The notes beneath the pieces are model-generated. The model ran no database searches. It was given only the letters and a program-made list of their open reading frames with translations, and had not been told where the DNA came from. Made by a program: the position numbers and the translations under genes. From Ophryocystis elektroscirrha (Eukaryota; Apicomplexa; Conoidasida; Neogregarinorida; Ophryocystidae), in NCBI GenBank assembly GCA_030141585.1, contig JAQIFP010000004.1, positions 62,001 to 126,000 on the forward strand: a stretch of DNA of 64,000 nt, in the 5' to 3' direction. Shown here piece after piece: positions 13,388 through 25,834 of the stretch; the first letter of the stretch is position 1; every line of letters begins with the position of its first letter.

Positions 13388-16213
13388 ATGTCAAAATCTA
13401 GCGAATTGAAAAGTGACAATAAAACTACTATTTTAACTTTTAAGAATGAATCATTGATTGATCCTAACTCTAAATCCAAAATCTATGATTTATTATTTGA
13501 GTTACGCTATTATTTTATGAAAGAAATAAATCGCTTTGTCAAAAATTATGATAAAGACTTAGACATATTTTTAAAGAATACAAATCCCACAGATCCCCTA
13601 AATATAGAAACTCGTTTACATTCACAATTATCGAGTAGACAAGATATAATTGAAAAAATTGATGTTTCCTTCAAGGCAAAACAAAATTATTTAAGTTATA
13701 TGAATTATATAATTATTGTTGTGATCATATCCATGAACCCTGGTGAGTAATGTAGATTATTATTACTTTATAGCAAATAAGATTAAGATAATATATTTAT
13801 TGTTCAATTGGCAGTTATGTATTCGTATTTACCAAGGCAAATGCAATCTTCAAAGCTAGGATTGCTTTACTTGATCCCTATCATATTTAATTGGATCTTT
13901 TTCGCAATGCCACTTTTAGACATAGAACATTCTTTAAGTCAATTAGTCCAAGGAGATATTTTGGTAAAAACAAAATTATACACTAAATCAGCACAGAAAG
14001 TATTCTGCTCCTTAAATCCAAGAGCTCTTGGAATTGGAATTTCAACAATATTGTGTATTATATATGCAGCTATGGTTGAACTTTGTAATTTATGATATTT
14101 TAAGAATATTACAATTAGTTTGGAGTGCCAAAAATCTCTTGTATTTCATAAAAAGTATTCGGTTTAATTTACAGTGGGCGATAACACCAGAAATTGAAGA
14201 AGCATGTAACCATCTATCATCCAATTTAACAGAGTGTATTGTTGCAACTCACTGTATTCCAAATAAAGAAAAAACAGCCTGCGTACCATCAATGTTTAAG
14301 ATTGTAATATATTTAATAGTGTATTAATTCAAATAGGCTCAAAGCTTTTACTATAAAACATTACTTGGACAAAGCTTGTCTAATGATCTCCCAATATTCA
14401 ATTTATATATTTTTTTAGCTATAATATTCAGTCTTTTAATAGTTTCTTTTGTAGTTTACGAAGAAACTACCTTGATTTTTAGAGGTATGTTTACGACTAG
14501 TTACAATTTAAAGTTACAAATCAATTTATGCAATTATTAATATAACATATCTTAATTGTTTTTCTAGCTCCCTCTATTACCCTTGCAGTAACAACAATTA
14601 CCGTTTGTATATTTTTTGTTGTACAATACAAAAAGCTGTATTTATTCTCTGCAATTGCTACTAGCTTCAAAAAGTTTGCAGGTACCAAATTTTTCACGAG
14701 AACTCTTATATAGACAAAGCTGCATGGAAACTTTTATTTACGACAAATGAGCCTTGGTTGATAAGCATGATGGTATGCACAAGTGTTGCTGGTTTAGTGA
14801 AAGGATCGCAATATTTAATAGCAAGTTACACTCCGTAATATAATTATATTGATAATTATTTTTTAAAAGAATTGGAATGAATATAGTACATTCGGGTAGT
14901 GCCCATGGTTTAATTGTATTGTTTTTCATAATTTTTTGGAATAGTATCTATGAAGAGATATTAATTACACGGTAGTAATCCACTAATGAATTTATTATAA
15001 GGGCAGTGCTCCAGAAATAGACAGTATAGGTTTTGATAACTACTTTCAAGAGTTTACTGCATTTTCTTCCATACATTTTGCTTTACCAATTTTTACCGAT
15101 TGTGTAACACCTTATGGATTTATTTTGGTATTATCAGCATTTCTATCTTTCTATTTACAATCAATTATCCGCCTTTCAATATATACTTTATCGATCACGA
15201 TGTTTTTTGAAGTATTATTATTTCTATTAATAATAACTTCAGAATTCTTATTTAGCAATTCGAAGAATTTATTGTGTCATAATTGCAATTTCTTTGATCC
15301 TAATAATTTCCGTGCACTATTTTTTGAATATAATTCCCAGTTTTAATGTTATAACAGTAAAGTATATGGGTAATTTGAATTTGTGTGTTTAGATCTGGAA
15401 TATGTTTTCTTATTTGATGATTTGTTGCGTTATACCATGGCTAGGATTTTTTCAAGTTTTAACAGTAATCAAAAATTTAAGTATAACAATATTATTATTA
15501 ATAATATTTTTATCAAATTTAATAATAAGCTCATAAAACCTTTATCAGATCAATTTTACAAATGGATGGCAAACTTACACTAATCTTATTGGACTTAAAG
15601 GTAGTATAACTAACAGCGCAAAACACTTTCAGCAACTTATGTTTATTTGGCAATCAGTTTATTATTGCCAATTATAGTTTCTGTCGTTTTTGCACATCTT
15701 TTAAGAAGGTTTTTAGTATTTGGATTTCAAGTGTATTTGCTATGTATAGTACCCATTAATGTACTCATGAAAAAGTTTTTAAGTAAAAAAAAAACTAGTT
15801 CCAAAGTATCAAGTTTTTTCTTTTATAATTTTATTAGAATATTTTTTCGTTTACGACATTGGGGAGCTACGAAAATCTCAAAAATCTAATTAATAACGTA
15901 CAAGGAAGTAATTGTATACTTCAGCATATATCGTTCTTATAAGCTTTTAATTAATTTATTTTATCAGACAAGGCTTCCATCAGAAGAAGTTTAACAATAT
16001 TATGGGTTTTCCAAATGAATTTCTTTGTTCCAATAGTATTCGTTATGGTAGCGTTTTCTAATATTATGCCCATGTATTTTAACACATTAGTAGTCTATAG
16101 TTTAAGTAAATGACATATAAACAAAATGTAATTTTTTTCAGTTATTGCAATATTATGCATTTTGATGATTCCAATTCTCTTAGGTATTATATTTCCTAAA
16201 GTAAGTATATAAT

Positions 16214-16253
<40 letters not shown>

Positions 16254-16487
16254 AATATATGTAGCAAGACTAACTTAAAAACTAATGGTTTTTTCTTTTA
16301 GCTTAATAATATAATTCTTCCTTCTAGTAACATAAAATGGTCATTTTTTGAGCTCTCAACAAAATTATCGAAAACAGGAACGATTTTACATAGAAAACCT
16401 TTGTATTGGTATGAAGAATTCATGCAAAATAGACTAATTTTACGCAACGCATATTCTTTATCATATTCTGAGAAACACAGTTTTTAA
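13388..16487 (+). CDS. Large polytopic membrane protein, family not recognised
   Basis: Starts MSKSSELKSDNK with a ~100-residue cytosolic-looking domain. Many hydrophobic segments follow, for instance around YMNYIIIVVIIS, LGLLYLIPIIFNWIFFAMP, GIGISTILCIIYAAM, LYIFLAIIFSLLIVSFVVY, LAVTTITVCIFFVVQY and GLIVLFFIIFW, then several more between 15060 and 16200. I estimate 12 or more TM helices. A Cys-rich loop (EACNHLSSNLTECIVATHC, then KEKTACVPS) lies after TM3 and is probably luminal or extracellular. The C-terminal tail is soluble and basic, ending SYSEKHSF. Introns of 30-45 nt mostly join in frame. Two joins (near 15240-15270 and near 15535) I could not resolve, although the hydrophobic frame continues on both sides. 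Transporter or lipid-handling protein is possible; no signature motif was found. Confidence 0.55.
16217..16250. repeat. (TA)n microsatellite in intron
   Basis: Run of about 16 TA units directly after a GTAAGT donor (16201) of the polytopic membrane protein gene. Confidence 0.9.
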
Positions 16488-16569
16488 ACATATTGGCAAA
16501 AATGTATATGTGTATTGGTATATTATATTAGTTTAAAAATAATTCATGAAATCACACTCAATATCAACA

Positions 16570-19006
16570 TTATTTAGCTGTTTCAACAATATCATAGAAC
16601 ACTAAAGCCCCACTTTCCCCACTAACTGCTAAGTAATTATCAAATGGAAACCTAAAAAGAATTTTAATGTTTACAATTTTACCCTATTGAGGTTATTTTT
16701 CCAGTCATTTCAGCTTTTATGTTAATTGGATTTTCTACATCATTTATATTCCATAGATACAAGTTATAATCATCAGAAGCACTGCATAAGTATTTTCCAC
16801 AAGGTGACCATTTAAGACAGTTTATTGAGCTTTTGTGATGATTCCATTGAGTATTTATCAAGATACGACCTGTTTCAATATCGGCTACGTAAATTTTATG
16901 ATTTGTATCCGCTGCTGCAATCAATGTTCCTCTTGGATCCAAAGCAATACAAGTAATCTAAACATAAACATAATTAATAGTAATATAGCTTAATTTATTA
17001 TAAATCAGCTATCAATCTAACATATTTATTTGTATTCTTATTAAAATACAAATAAATATATGTTTTCAAAGAAATATGTAAATTTTGAAAGCTTCAATAA
17101 GTACCTTTCCATCAGTTAATTGATACGCTGATAAAAATTTAAAGCTTCCTACACTGGATTCAGTGTCATAGAACTCTATAATACTATCGGTTTTGTTATC
17201 CTCTGATTTTCTGGAGTATAATCGATCTTGTGGATAATCTTTGTCTGGTTCAAGAGCTACGGCAACTAAACCTCCATCAAATGATGATGACAGTGCTTTA
17301 ACAGTTCCTTTGAACTCAATGTCAAAAGAAGGTATATCACCTTAAAAGAAGAATTAAATATAAATTATTTAATTGTCAAATTTAAATTATTAATAAATTT
17401 CTAATAATATAAAATTAAATATTTACCTTCAAATGAGTATGTTTTGGCTAATCCTTGTTCGAAAGCAACTAAAATGCCTTTTCCCTTTATAATAGTAGTT
17501 ATATCGATCGGAGTTTTGGATTCTTTTACGTAGAATAAAAAAGAAATTAACATCTATAACACATAAAATGATTAATAATGTGAGAATACAGGTTTATTTT
17601 CGGAAATGTTACTGTCTGAATGAACTAGTATTCGTCCGTGACCGGTCGTTTTAACATCTTTATAATTTATATTATTTTTTTGAAAGTCTAGTTTAAGATT
17701 TTCCTTTTTATATCCGTTATTTACAGAATAACTGAACTTTCTTGGGTATAGATTGAATATTCCCACAGCACCATTACTGAAAATTGCTGCACCTTTAGAT
17801 ATACCAGTAACTAAACCCACAGTGCGAGAAGGTTCCGGAGCTTGTATTCTATGGTTAGCAATTATATCTAAAGATAATATAAATTAATATATATTAATCC
17901 TTACTTCCATTAGTAGCTAATAAACTAAGTATATTCCCAAAATGATCTCCTACTAAAAGTCCACCTGTTTGATCTCTAAAATTAGTAATAGCCGTTGAAA
18001 TTCCTTGAAGACCTTGCCAAACAAAAACAACATGCTCATCAATAGTTTCTTGGTCTTTAGTTTTTAAACCCCATGTGGTTCCAGACTGAGTACCAATTAC
18101 AGCCCAGTCAGTTGAGGTAAATGCAATACTAGTTGGGATTTCAGTTTGTAATCCTTCAAGGGAACATTTTGAAAGTATCATACCGTTATCAATACGTACA
18201 ATGTAAACATTACAGTCCAAACCAACAGCACATATTTTCGTACTATCTAATGACCATGAAAAATTTACAAGAGGTTTATCAGTAACGTGTATCTCGCGAT
18301 CAACTTCACCGTTTGTAGATGTCCATAATTTGAAATAACCATCATCACCACAACTACCTAATAAGTCACCATAAGTAGAAAAGCGTATGCAATTTGCTCG
18401 GCCGTCATGACCTTTGACAGATGTCTCCAGTTTGTAGTTAGTTGAAGAATGTAGATTCACAAATCCATTGAATCCAGCTGTTGCGATTATATGTGGAGAT
18501 TTGTTTTGAATAGTGACAGAGCATATACCTTGTTCATGTCCGTCTAATGTATTCATAATTTCTCCCTGTCTTGTAGAAACGCAAACCCCATGATAATTTG
18601 AGGATGAATCTATTCCTACTATTGCGACTTGTTCGCTTTGAGAGCATATCTGAATATCTGTTATTTTAAGAGTCTCTAGATTAAAGTTATGAACACTTAA
18701 TTCAACAGTCTTTTGGTTGTGCTTCCATATATATACATTATTACTTAAATCAAAGCCCACCACGCATTCTTGATCGGATGATACACAACTAGCTATTATG
18801 GGCTTTGAAGCTCCAGTATACAAATGAATTTTATTAGTTTTGGTGTCTTTAATATCAGGCAGGGCTCTGAGACAGACTCCATTATGTATTCCATATGCTA
18901 TGTATTTTCCATTTGACGTGCAGCTAATATTATTTGTACTAATGTCTTTTGGAGTTATGGGAGCGGGTGGTAAATATGCTTTTTCAATTACCATAATTGA
19001 ATTCAT
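16570..19006 (-). CDS. AIP1: WD40 protein, actin-interacting protein 1 (AIP1/WDR1-like)
   Basis: About 600 residues of WD40 blades, the length expected for the double seven-bladed propeller of AIP1. The first exon (19006 to ~17905, start MNSIMVIEKAYLPPAPITPK) carries repeats such as TAGFNGFVNLHS, KGHDGRANCIRFSTYGDLLG and SCGDDGYFKLWTS. Later exons give LAVALEPD-type blades and, near the end, HKSSINCLKWSPCGKYLCSA followed by DDYNLYLWNI. The stop at 16570 ends VFYDIVETAK. In the family, AIP1 works with ADF/cofilin to disassemble actin filaments in the cytosol. That fits an organism that also encodes a formin in this window. Another long WD protein is possible, but propeller count, length and the N-terminal PPxP start favour AIP1. 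Confidence 0.7.
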
Positions 19007-19368
19007 TGTATATTTCTTTTAAAAGTTTATCTATTATACCGTTTATTTATAAATTAAGCTCAATGTTGAAAAAAATTCAAACGATTAAGACAATATTTAT
19101 TATAATTATAATAGTTGAGAAAAATTGTTTATACTTTATAAAAATGTTGTTTGCGTAGCAAATACATAAGTTTGAGGTTTTTTTTTTTTATTCACACGTT
19201 ATATAATTAATTATAATTTAATCGATACAACAAGTCAATATTAATTAATAGAACTATGATAAAGCTCTAGTTTTAACTCAATATAAGATTATCAGTTTAG
19301 TTTAATAATCTGTTTAGTAATAATAAAAAGTTTTGAAATTTGTTGTTAATTTTTTAAAGAGTAATATT
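19007..19368. other. Intergenic spacer, 362 bp
   Basis: Spacer upstream of the AIP1-like start and downstream of the RPS26 stop (both minus strand). AT-rich with a run of nine T at about 19181-19190. No coding or structural signal seen. Confidence 0.5.
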
Positions 19369-19850
19369 TCAATTAGTTAAAGGATGACGATGCTCAAAAG
19401 GAGCTGTTATGTTTATAGCAGCAGTAGATCGAGGTCTGCGATTTTTCCTATTAACACGTGCTCTGGATCGAACTACACGGGAATGCATTGCACAAGAAAT
19501 GCAATAGTGTTGTTTTATGTACAGTTTTGGAAGAATGTAATCTGAAAAATTAATATGAGCATATTTTTTTATAAAGAAAGTGTTATATTTTATAAGATAT
19601 GAAAGTTATTTAAAAAGTATTTTAATACAACTTTATTTAATTTAGGGTATGGTTGAATATGACACGTACTTCTGATTACACAAGCTTCTGTAATATCTTT
19701 CCTTGAAGATCCATCGACAATGTTTCTTACATTAAACCTTTTGATGGCTTTGTCTTTAGGACAGCATCCACCGCAATTAGCACAGCGAACGATTTTAGTT
19801 CTTCCTCTTCCGTGAGAACTGCGTCCAGCATTTCGTCTTTTTTTTGACAT
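19369..19850 (-). CDS. RPS26: 40S ribosomal protein S26 (eS26)
   Basis: Two exons: 19850-19670 and 19541-19369, together 354 nt (117 residues, usual size ~115). Starts [19 protein letters not shown]. Two CxxC pairs are visible: [18 protein letters not shown] and [14 protein letters not shown], the zinc-binding and mRNA-exit-site features of eS26. [19 protein letters not shown] is completed across the 128-nt intron and has the same length as the DISEAS-VFDAYVLPKLYVK segment of other eukaryotes. The C-terminal RPRS tail ends FEHRHPLTN. Component of the small-subunit platform. Divergent from phosphoglycerate mutase, 326 bp apart. Confidence 0.97.
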
Positions 19851-20176
19851 TTTCCTTTGTGTTAGATTATTGACTAGTCTAGCCGGATAGTTCTATATTT
19901 TGGGAAAATCCTCTTAGTTTAGACAGAATAGCTTTCAATATACAAATTGTGTAGCTCATAAGATATGTGTTGTAGTTAATTATGATCACCTTTAAATCTG
20001 ATGTATCTAAATTTCAAGTTATTAATTACATAAGCAATAAAATTGGTTATATTAATCATAAAATGTGTATAATTTAATTTTTAATTAATAACAATGACTT
20101 TGTTTTTAATCATTTGTATATAACAAATTTCAAATAATTTGTTAGTTGTGTCTACAGGATCAGTATCGCTTTAAAA
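19851..20176. other. Divergent promoter region RPS26/phosphoglycerate mutase, 326 bp
   Basis: Short AT-rich spacer between two presumably highly expressed divergent genes, so it must contain both promoters and 5' UTRs. No recognisable element. Confidence 0.5.
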
Positions 20177-21128
20177 ATGTACAAACTTGTATTATTACGT
20201 CATGGTAAGCTTTTTTTCAACGTATTCTGTTTGCAATTCATTTAATAATTATTGCAAAACTTAATTACTATTTCATATTGCATTATTTTTTTTTCTTAAT
20301 CAATTCTAAAGTGATATAACCGTATAATGTTGTAAATCTAGATTAAGTTAGTATTAAATTATAAATTTTTCTAGGTGAATCAACATGGAACAAAGAAAAT
20401 AAGTTTACTGGATGGACAGATGTTCCTCTCAGCCAAACTGGGATCGAAGAAGCCACATTTGCTGGTCAAGCAATAAAGGCAGCAAATTTGGAATTTGATA
20501 TTGCCTATACATCAGTCTTACAACGTGCAATTCATACATGCTGGAGTGTTTTAAAAGAAATAAATCAATCGTACATTCCAGTAGAAAAATCATGGCGTTT
20601 GAATGAAAGACATTACGGAGCATTGCAAGGGTTGAATAAAGCTGAAACTTCTGCTAAACATGGAGAAGAACAAGTTAAGATTTGGCGTCGTGCTTATGCC
20701 ATACCACCTCCTGCATTAGATGAGCGTAGCCCTTTCTACCCTGGAAATGAGCCTCAGTATAAGCACCTACCAAAATCAGTATTACCATTTACTGAATGTT
20801 TAAAAGATACTGTTGAAAGAGGTACTAATTTTTAATTTTATTGATTTTTGGCGTAGTTATTCCTTTTTGGAGTGATCATATTGCACCTGCTATTTTGTCG
20901 GGAAAAAAAGTTCTTGTTACTGCTCATGGAAACTCAATTAGAGGTCTTGTCAAAATGCTAGACAATTTGAGTGAACAAGAGCTGTTGGAGTTGAATATTC
21001 CAACGGGTGTTCCACTAGTGTATGAGCTCGACGCTAATTTGAAACCAGTTAAACATTACTATTTAATGGATGAAAAAGAGCTTCAAAAAAAAATTAATGC
21101 TGTTGCTAATCAAGGAAAAAAACAATAA
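20177..21128 (+). CDS. PGM: 2,3-bisphosphoglycerate-dependent phosphoglycerate mutase
   Basis: Glycolytic interconversion of 3- and 2-phosphoglycerate in the cytosol. Three exons (20177-20204, 20375-20821, 20857-21128) sum to 747 nt, exactly 248 residues plus stop, the usual length of dPGM. The catalytic His motif LLRHGEST is split by intron 1 within the Gly codon. Other signatures: [31 protein letters not shown], and the second active-site His in [13 protein letters not shown], then [13 protein letters not shown]. Intron 2 is 35 nt (20822-20856). The enzyme is the cofactor-dependent type, as in other apicomplexans. Complete and apparently functional. Confidence 0.98.
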
Positions 21129-21357
21129 TTATTTATAGAATCTGTATTCTTATCAAAGCTTTGTACGTGTACATGGCTATGTATCTCATTACGAGTTTTA
21201 CTTAACGTACCCTCCTCAATGTGTAAAGTTAATTTACTAATTTTTTAGAATGTACGTCTTTATTTAAAACATAAACTTAGTTTACTAAGAAAACATTTAG
21301 ATCATAAAGAATGCACATAAATCCATAGCGATAAAAAATTTCACAAGAAATGCCGAT

Positions 21358-22992
21358 CTATGGTTGGCAACTCTTGCCTTCACATGCGAATGTGACTGTA
21401 TATTTGACCAATGGCGCAGCAATCTGTGTTTGTGCACACATATTTCCTTCTAATGCAAAACCAGGACCACAGATCGTTTGGCTGCTAGTCATATAGACAC
21501 ATCTGTTTCCTTGTTCTTCTGTTCCGGTAGGGCAAAAGAATTCAGGAGTCATTTCGTCTTCAACCATGCAAAGTGCGTCGTTAGATTCATCTGGATAAAA
21601 TCCATTAGGGCAAACAAGTGATGGATCTACGACTGACTCTGATATGCCCCCTGGAACAGAAATTTTAGGAACCTGTACATCGTATCTGCAAATCTTTCCG
21701 TCTAGAACACCTCGGGTACAAATATACTCAGAAGGGATTACTCTCACTCTTTTGCAAATTGAAGCTGCAATATAATCTCTTGTAACTGCTGCTAATGCTT
21801 GGGATGAAGTGATCTGTTTTGATGTTTTTTGCTTATATGTCAGAGATGATTTAATGTCATTGACATTAATACCTTGATTTACTTGAGCTGGCATTAAGCT
21901 TCTTTTTAGGACATATTGGTTCCTGTTTAGCATATTGTCATTTTGAGTTCTCTCTGGTCTACTTATTCTATATCCTGCTCTTGAAAGCATATCTGATAAG
22001 CTCGACTCATTAAATGTTTGAGAGTTTGAAGAATATTCAACTTGCGGTCTTGTTTGATATTTTCGCATCACATTAGTATTGTCATTGATAACTATAGCTG
22101 AATTAGATTCAATAACAACAGTTTGTTTTGGGTGGGATCTTGTGACGCTGATCTCGATGCTTCCTTGCTCATCGTTGTGGTTGTTGTTAGGTTTTGATTC
22201 ATTTTCATTTCGGTTTTCAGAAGTCTCAACTGTATCATTTTGTGATGCATTGTCTTTTGTTTTATGGTTCAATTCATTTTCAGAATTTAAAGCTTCTTCA
22301 TTTGAATCATTATTAGACGACTTTTTTTCATACAGCGGTGTGCAATCATACATCTCTTCTATTACACATTTGTTCTCTGATAGAGTAAAACCTTGTGGAC
22401 AAACCTGTGATGATTCTTGAGTTTGTTCAATGACACAAATATCTCCTTTTGGTTGAGAACCAGGTGGACATATTTCCTTATCATTTAATACAGCTGTGCG
22501 AACACAATTACGGTCATTGCGAATCAAATAATTTTCTGGGCAGCTTAATTCTTTTGGTGCTGTACGTCTACGAACACACAAAGAGTCAGTTCTCGTAAAA
22601 CCGGCTAAACACTCAGAATTTTTTGCCAAATAATGAATGCAGTTGCCTTCCGGGGTGAGCGTACCTCCATTTGTACACATTACTTCAGGTTGTACATATA
22701 TAGTTCTTGCGCATTGTTTGCCAACTTCTTCATAACCTGACGGACAAGATTTCTGCCTTTCTGATGAATCAATTACAATTGGTTCCATAGTTCCAACATC
22801 AGATCTAACAGATGTTGCTCCAATTTGGTTCATAAAAGATCCTGTTGTTGCCATAGCATGACCACGGCGTGATGTATTTATAACATCATTTCTAATTTGA
22901 CTGTTCGGTTTAGCACTTCTTATATTGCTTAAAACAACATCACCTCTTACAAGATAGGCAAAACCAAGAAAGTATACGATTTTTTGATACAT
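21358..22992 (-). CDS. Secreted Cys-rich protein with COWP-type (oocyst wall) repeats
   Basis: Intronless, 544 residues, starting with a signal peptide (MYQKIVYFLGFAYLVRG). Residues ~80-215 hold six tandem repeats of the pattern CP.G(6-7)C followed by about 9-11 residues, for example CPSGYEEVGKQC, CPPGSQPKGDIC and CPQGFTLSENKC. A cysteine-free linker (~190 residues, Asn/Ser/Glu/Asp-rich) follows. The C-terminal ~130 residues return to the pattern (CTRGVLDGKIC, CPTGTEEQGNRC, CGPGFALEGNMC) and finish CEGKSCQP. This regular cysteine spacing is that of the Cryptosporidium and coccidian oocyst wall proteins, whose disulfides cross-link the wall. The gene is the best lineage marker in the window. 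The expected location is wall-forming bodies, then the cyst wall. The TAG stop also shows TAG is a normal stop here. Confidence 0.85.
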   Translation of the reverse strand: MYQKIVYFLGFAYLVRGDVVLSNIRSAKPNSQIRNDVINTSRRGHAMATTGSFMNQIGATSVRSDVGTMEPIVIDSSERQKSCPSGYEEVGKQCARTIYVQPEVMCTNGGTLTPEGNCIHYLAKNSECLAGFTRTDSLCVRRRTAPKELSCPENYLIRNDRNCVRTAVLNDKEICPPGSQPKGDICVIEQTQESSQVCPQGFTLSENKCVIEEMYDCTPLYEKKSSNNDSNEEALNSENELNHKTKDNASQNDTVETSENRNENESKPNNNHNDEQGSIEISVTRSHPKQTVVIESNSAIVINDNTNVMRKYQTRPQVEYSSNSQTFNESSLSDMLSRAGYRISRPERTQNDNMLNRNQYVLKRSLMPAQVNQGINVNDIKSSLTYKQKTSKQITSSQALAAVTRDYIAASICKRVRVIPSEYICTRGVLDGKICRYDVQVPKISVPGGISESVVDPSLVCPNGFYPDESNDALCMVEDEMTPEFFCPTGTEEQGNRCVYMTSSQTICGPGFALEGNMCAQTQIAAPLVKYTVTFACEGKSCQP

Positions 22993-23344
22993 GATTACAC
23001 AAAATATATTATTTACTGAATTATGCTTAGTACAAATCGAGCTAGTTGCCTAGAAGCTCCCTCATACATATAATATTAGAACTTATGTACAAACAAAAAT
23101 TTAAAAGTTTGGAAAATGCTTTAATTATGCATGATTTAGTTGCTTATTTTTAAAAGAAATTATTTTACTTTAGTATAATTTTGAATGCTAAATCGGCATT
23201 TATTTTACTGGCTCTAGTTTAATTAATTTTAAAATTTGGTATCATTTTTATTATAAAAAAAACAAATACAATCCATTTAAAAATAATTATACAACTTAAA
23301 TAAATAAGTGATAAATTTATAAAAAACCGTTCTATCAAAAATTA
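22993..23344. other. Intergenic spacer, 352 bp, upstream of COWP-like gene
   Basis: Very AT-rich region between the COWP-like start (minus strand) and the stop of the next minus-strand gene. It should contain the COWP-like promoter. No motif recognised. Confidence 0.45.
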
Positions 23345-25323
23345 TCATGCTGATTTTTCACTATTTGCTTTAGAAGGGAATTTAGGTTTATGAAGCTTTT
23401 CAAATGGATACTTTTGAAAAAGGTTCTATAGATTTTTAGTTTAATTGCATAATCGATTACTTTATTGGGGGTTTGAGACTTGAAATCTATAGATGAGACA
23501 TACTTATTGGTTAGTGATATAGGCAATTTTTTATTAAAAAATTTGGGATTATTTGGACCCATTTGTGGTAATTGTTTAAGAGCACTACTTTCCTTACTGA
23601 AGGTTTTTGTTGCAAAAGTGTTTTCTAAATTAAAATGAATACAAATTTTAGCTACTGGCTGGAACATTATTTGTTTTGGAGACAATGATTTCATCTGAAT
23701 CAATTTTTTCGGGGATGTCTGAAATTTTTTGTTTATATGAAGAGTTAATGAAGCAATTAAGAATTATAAATAACTCTTACAATTTTCAACTTTTTTGAAT
23801 AAAAAAGACACTCTTGCAACTTCTTTCGATAATTCTTTTTCTAAAAGAGAAGTTTCTATAAGATTGTCAAATTTCTATAATATCCGTTCGTTTTAATATT
23901 TTATTAAATTACAGATAATTCGGATAAGCTTAAAGAATCGGACATTCCTGAAAAAACCTAACATGTTTAAATGATTACCAAGTTCTTTCTTTTCGTTTTC
24001 GTCAGACAATTCATATAAAGTAAACTGTACTTTTTTGTTTGGATTAAAGATGATGTATTTCTACTTAAGTTTTTAACTAACAAAACAAATTTACATTAAA
24101 ATTTGTAAGCTCAATATTTAAATTGTTTAAGGATTGAAACTGATAAATATAGCTTCCAATTAGCTATGGCTATAAGTTTAGTTAATATTTGTTACGTTTG
24201 TTTGAGAACCGTATATTCCGTAGACGTTAAGCTCACACTTCCTAAGATTGTCTAAAACCTGTGTGTGTCTTATAAAAAATGTGAGGAGTATTTTATATCT
24301 TACGTAATATTTATAACATTTATTGAATATAAGTTATTCGATAAATTATTAGCACTTGCTTCTGTCGTATCGGATATCCTTAAATCATCAACTTTTTGGT
24401 TACTACTGGTTTTAGTAAGATTCGCTTGGATTTTTGATAACGTAAAATTTACCTGATCGCAATTAAAATAACTGCACATTTTAGAAGCTTGAATGATAAA
24501 ATTTGTAGTACTTACAGTTTTTTGAACTTCAAGCAATTGTTTAGTCTGGTTTCTTTTGCTGCGAATTTCTGAACTTGCTATATTATCCAATAAATAGCGA
24601 TAAAAATCTATAAAAATAAGCCTATTAAATTCAGTATAATAAGTTTCAGATAAAGGGTTTAGTATATTATATTACTATCAATTATAGGGTGTATTTCACA
24701 AAGAGGATAAATAAGTTTAATCAATAATAAGTGTTCAACCGTATTGGTTTCAAGTAATTGATGGCACGTTGATGTTAGCTTTTTGGCAATATGGTACAAA
24801 TCTGATTCTTGCATGAGTCTTAAAGATTCCTGATTCCATAAAATTCTCTTTAAATCATCCAGATCAAGCATCAGAGTTCGACAGTAATCCAGCTTGATCA
24901 AACATGATTAAATAAAATGTTTACCAATGTACTGCGGTGAGGTTTTTTTTTTTTTTTAGATTTGATTAAGTTATTTTTATCCACAGTTGGTAAATCTATG
25001 AGTAACAGCAAAAATTTAAATTGTATTTCTTTAAATCAATTTATAATGTTATTATGAATGAATATGTAGAAAATCGTACCATTATATGTATTTTCTACAT
25101 TCCAATCATTTTGATGATCTAAATTATGCATCAACTCTAGCAGGTTTTTATTATGTTTTAAAAAATGTCCTCTAAAATGTAAGGGAACTCCACCGAATCC
25201 CATAACGTTATGTTCATTATGAGAAACATCAATTAATCCATGTCTAGACACTAAAACTTTATTAATTGATTTGTTGTCTTCATCAACTAATTCTCCATTT
25301 TCTAATAAACGAAATTGCTTCAT
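23345..25323 (-). CDS. Unrecognised multi-exon coiled-coil protein
   Basis: Hand-built gene of ten or more small exons. Likely start at 25323 (MKQFRLLENGELVDEDN), followed by VMGFGGVPLHFRGHFLKHN. Helical segments come next: LDDLKRILWNQESLRLMQES, HIAKKLTSTCHQLLE, SSEIRSKRNQTKQLLEVQKT, and later LEKELSKEVARVSFLFKKVE. The C-terminus is Lys-rich and ends KPKFPSKANSEKSA at 23345. Heptad-like Leu/Lys/Glu patterning suggests coiled coils. I know no family with the N-terminal block. Several joins in 23700-24300 are uncertain, including a possible 18-nt intron near 24080, so the protein may be mis-assembled. Downstream of SPT5 on the same strand. Confidence 0.4.
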
Positions 25324-25834
25324 ATTGTTTAAATTAGAGAATTTTTCAATTAAAAAAAAAAAAATCATCCGTGCATTATGTATAATTACGAAATCCACAA
25401 ACACGAAACAAAGTATAGTGAATGAATTTTTGAATTTTCGAGTAGTTTGCTTATAAAAAACTGTCCGGTGTAAACAACTCTTCAGATTTATTTGTTCATA
25501 CTGAGTGACATGGGAATGAAAGAATTTAGTATGACTGACATATATATATATATATAAAAATTTTTATGAAGATGTTATATATTTTTTAAATATATAAAAC
25601 TTAAGATATAAGAGAATTTTTGAAGCTGCTCATTCTTCAAATTTGCTCGTTTAATGAACAATTTGTCCTTAAAAGTAATGCTGCAAAAATGTAGATATAA
25701 TTGTATATACGTATATATGTTTGAATCCAACTCATCTCGACTATAATCAACTATTTCATAATTTCACGCTAGCCGGTACACTTTTGAAACGTGATTTTTT
25801 TTTTATTGAATCAAAATAAGAGTTCCATTGATTA
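25324..25834. other. Intergenic spacer, 511 bp
   Basis: Between the start of the coiled-coil gene and the SPT5 stop. Contains a short (AT)n run (about 25540-25556). No coding signal after trying small-exon joins. Confidence 0.45.

Noticed and set aside
20488..20623. Additional small frames over phosphoglycerate mutase
   Set aside because: Alternative frames inside a fully resolved enzyme gene.
22079..22420. 113-codon plus-strand open frame
   Set aside because: Antisense shadow of the COWP-like linker.
24070..24100. 18-nt intron in the unrecognised coiled-coil gene
   Set aside because: It keeps one frame open, but the flanking exons are too uncertain to claim an intron that short.
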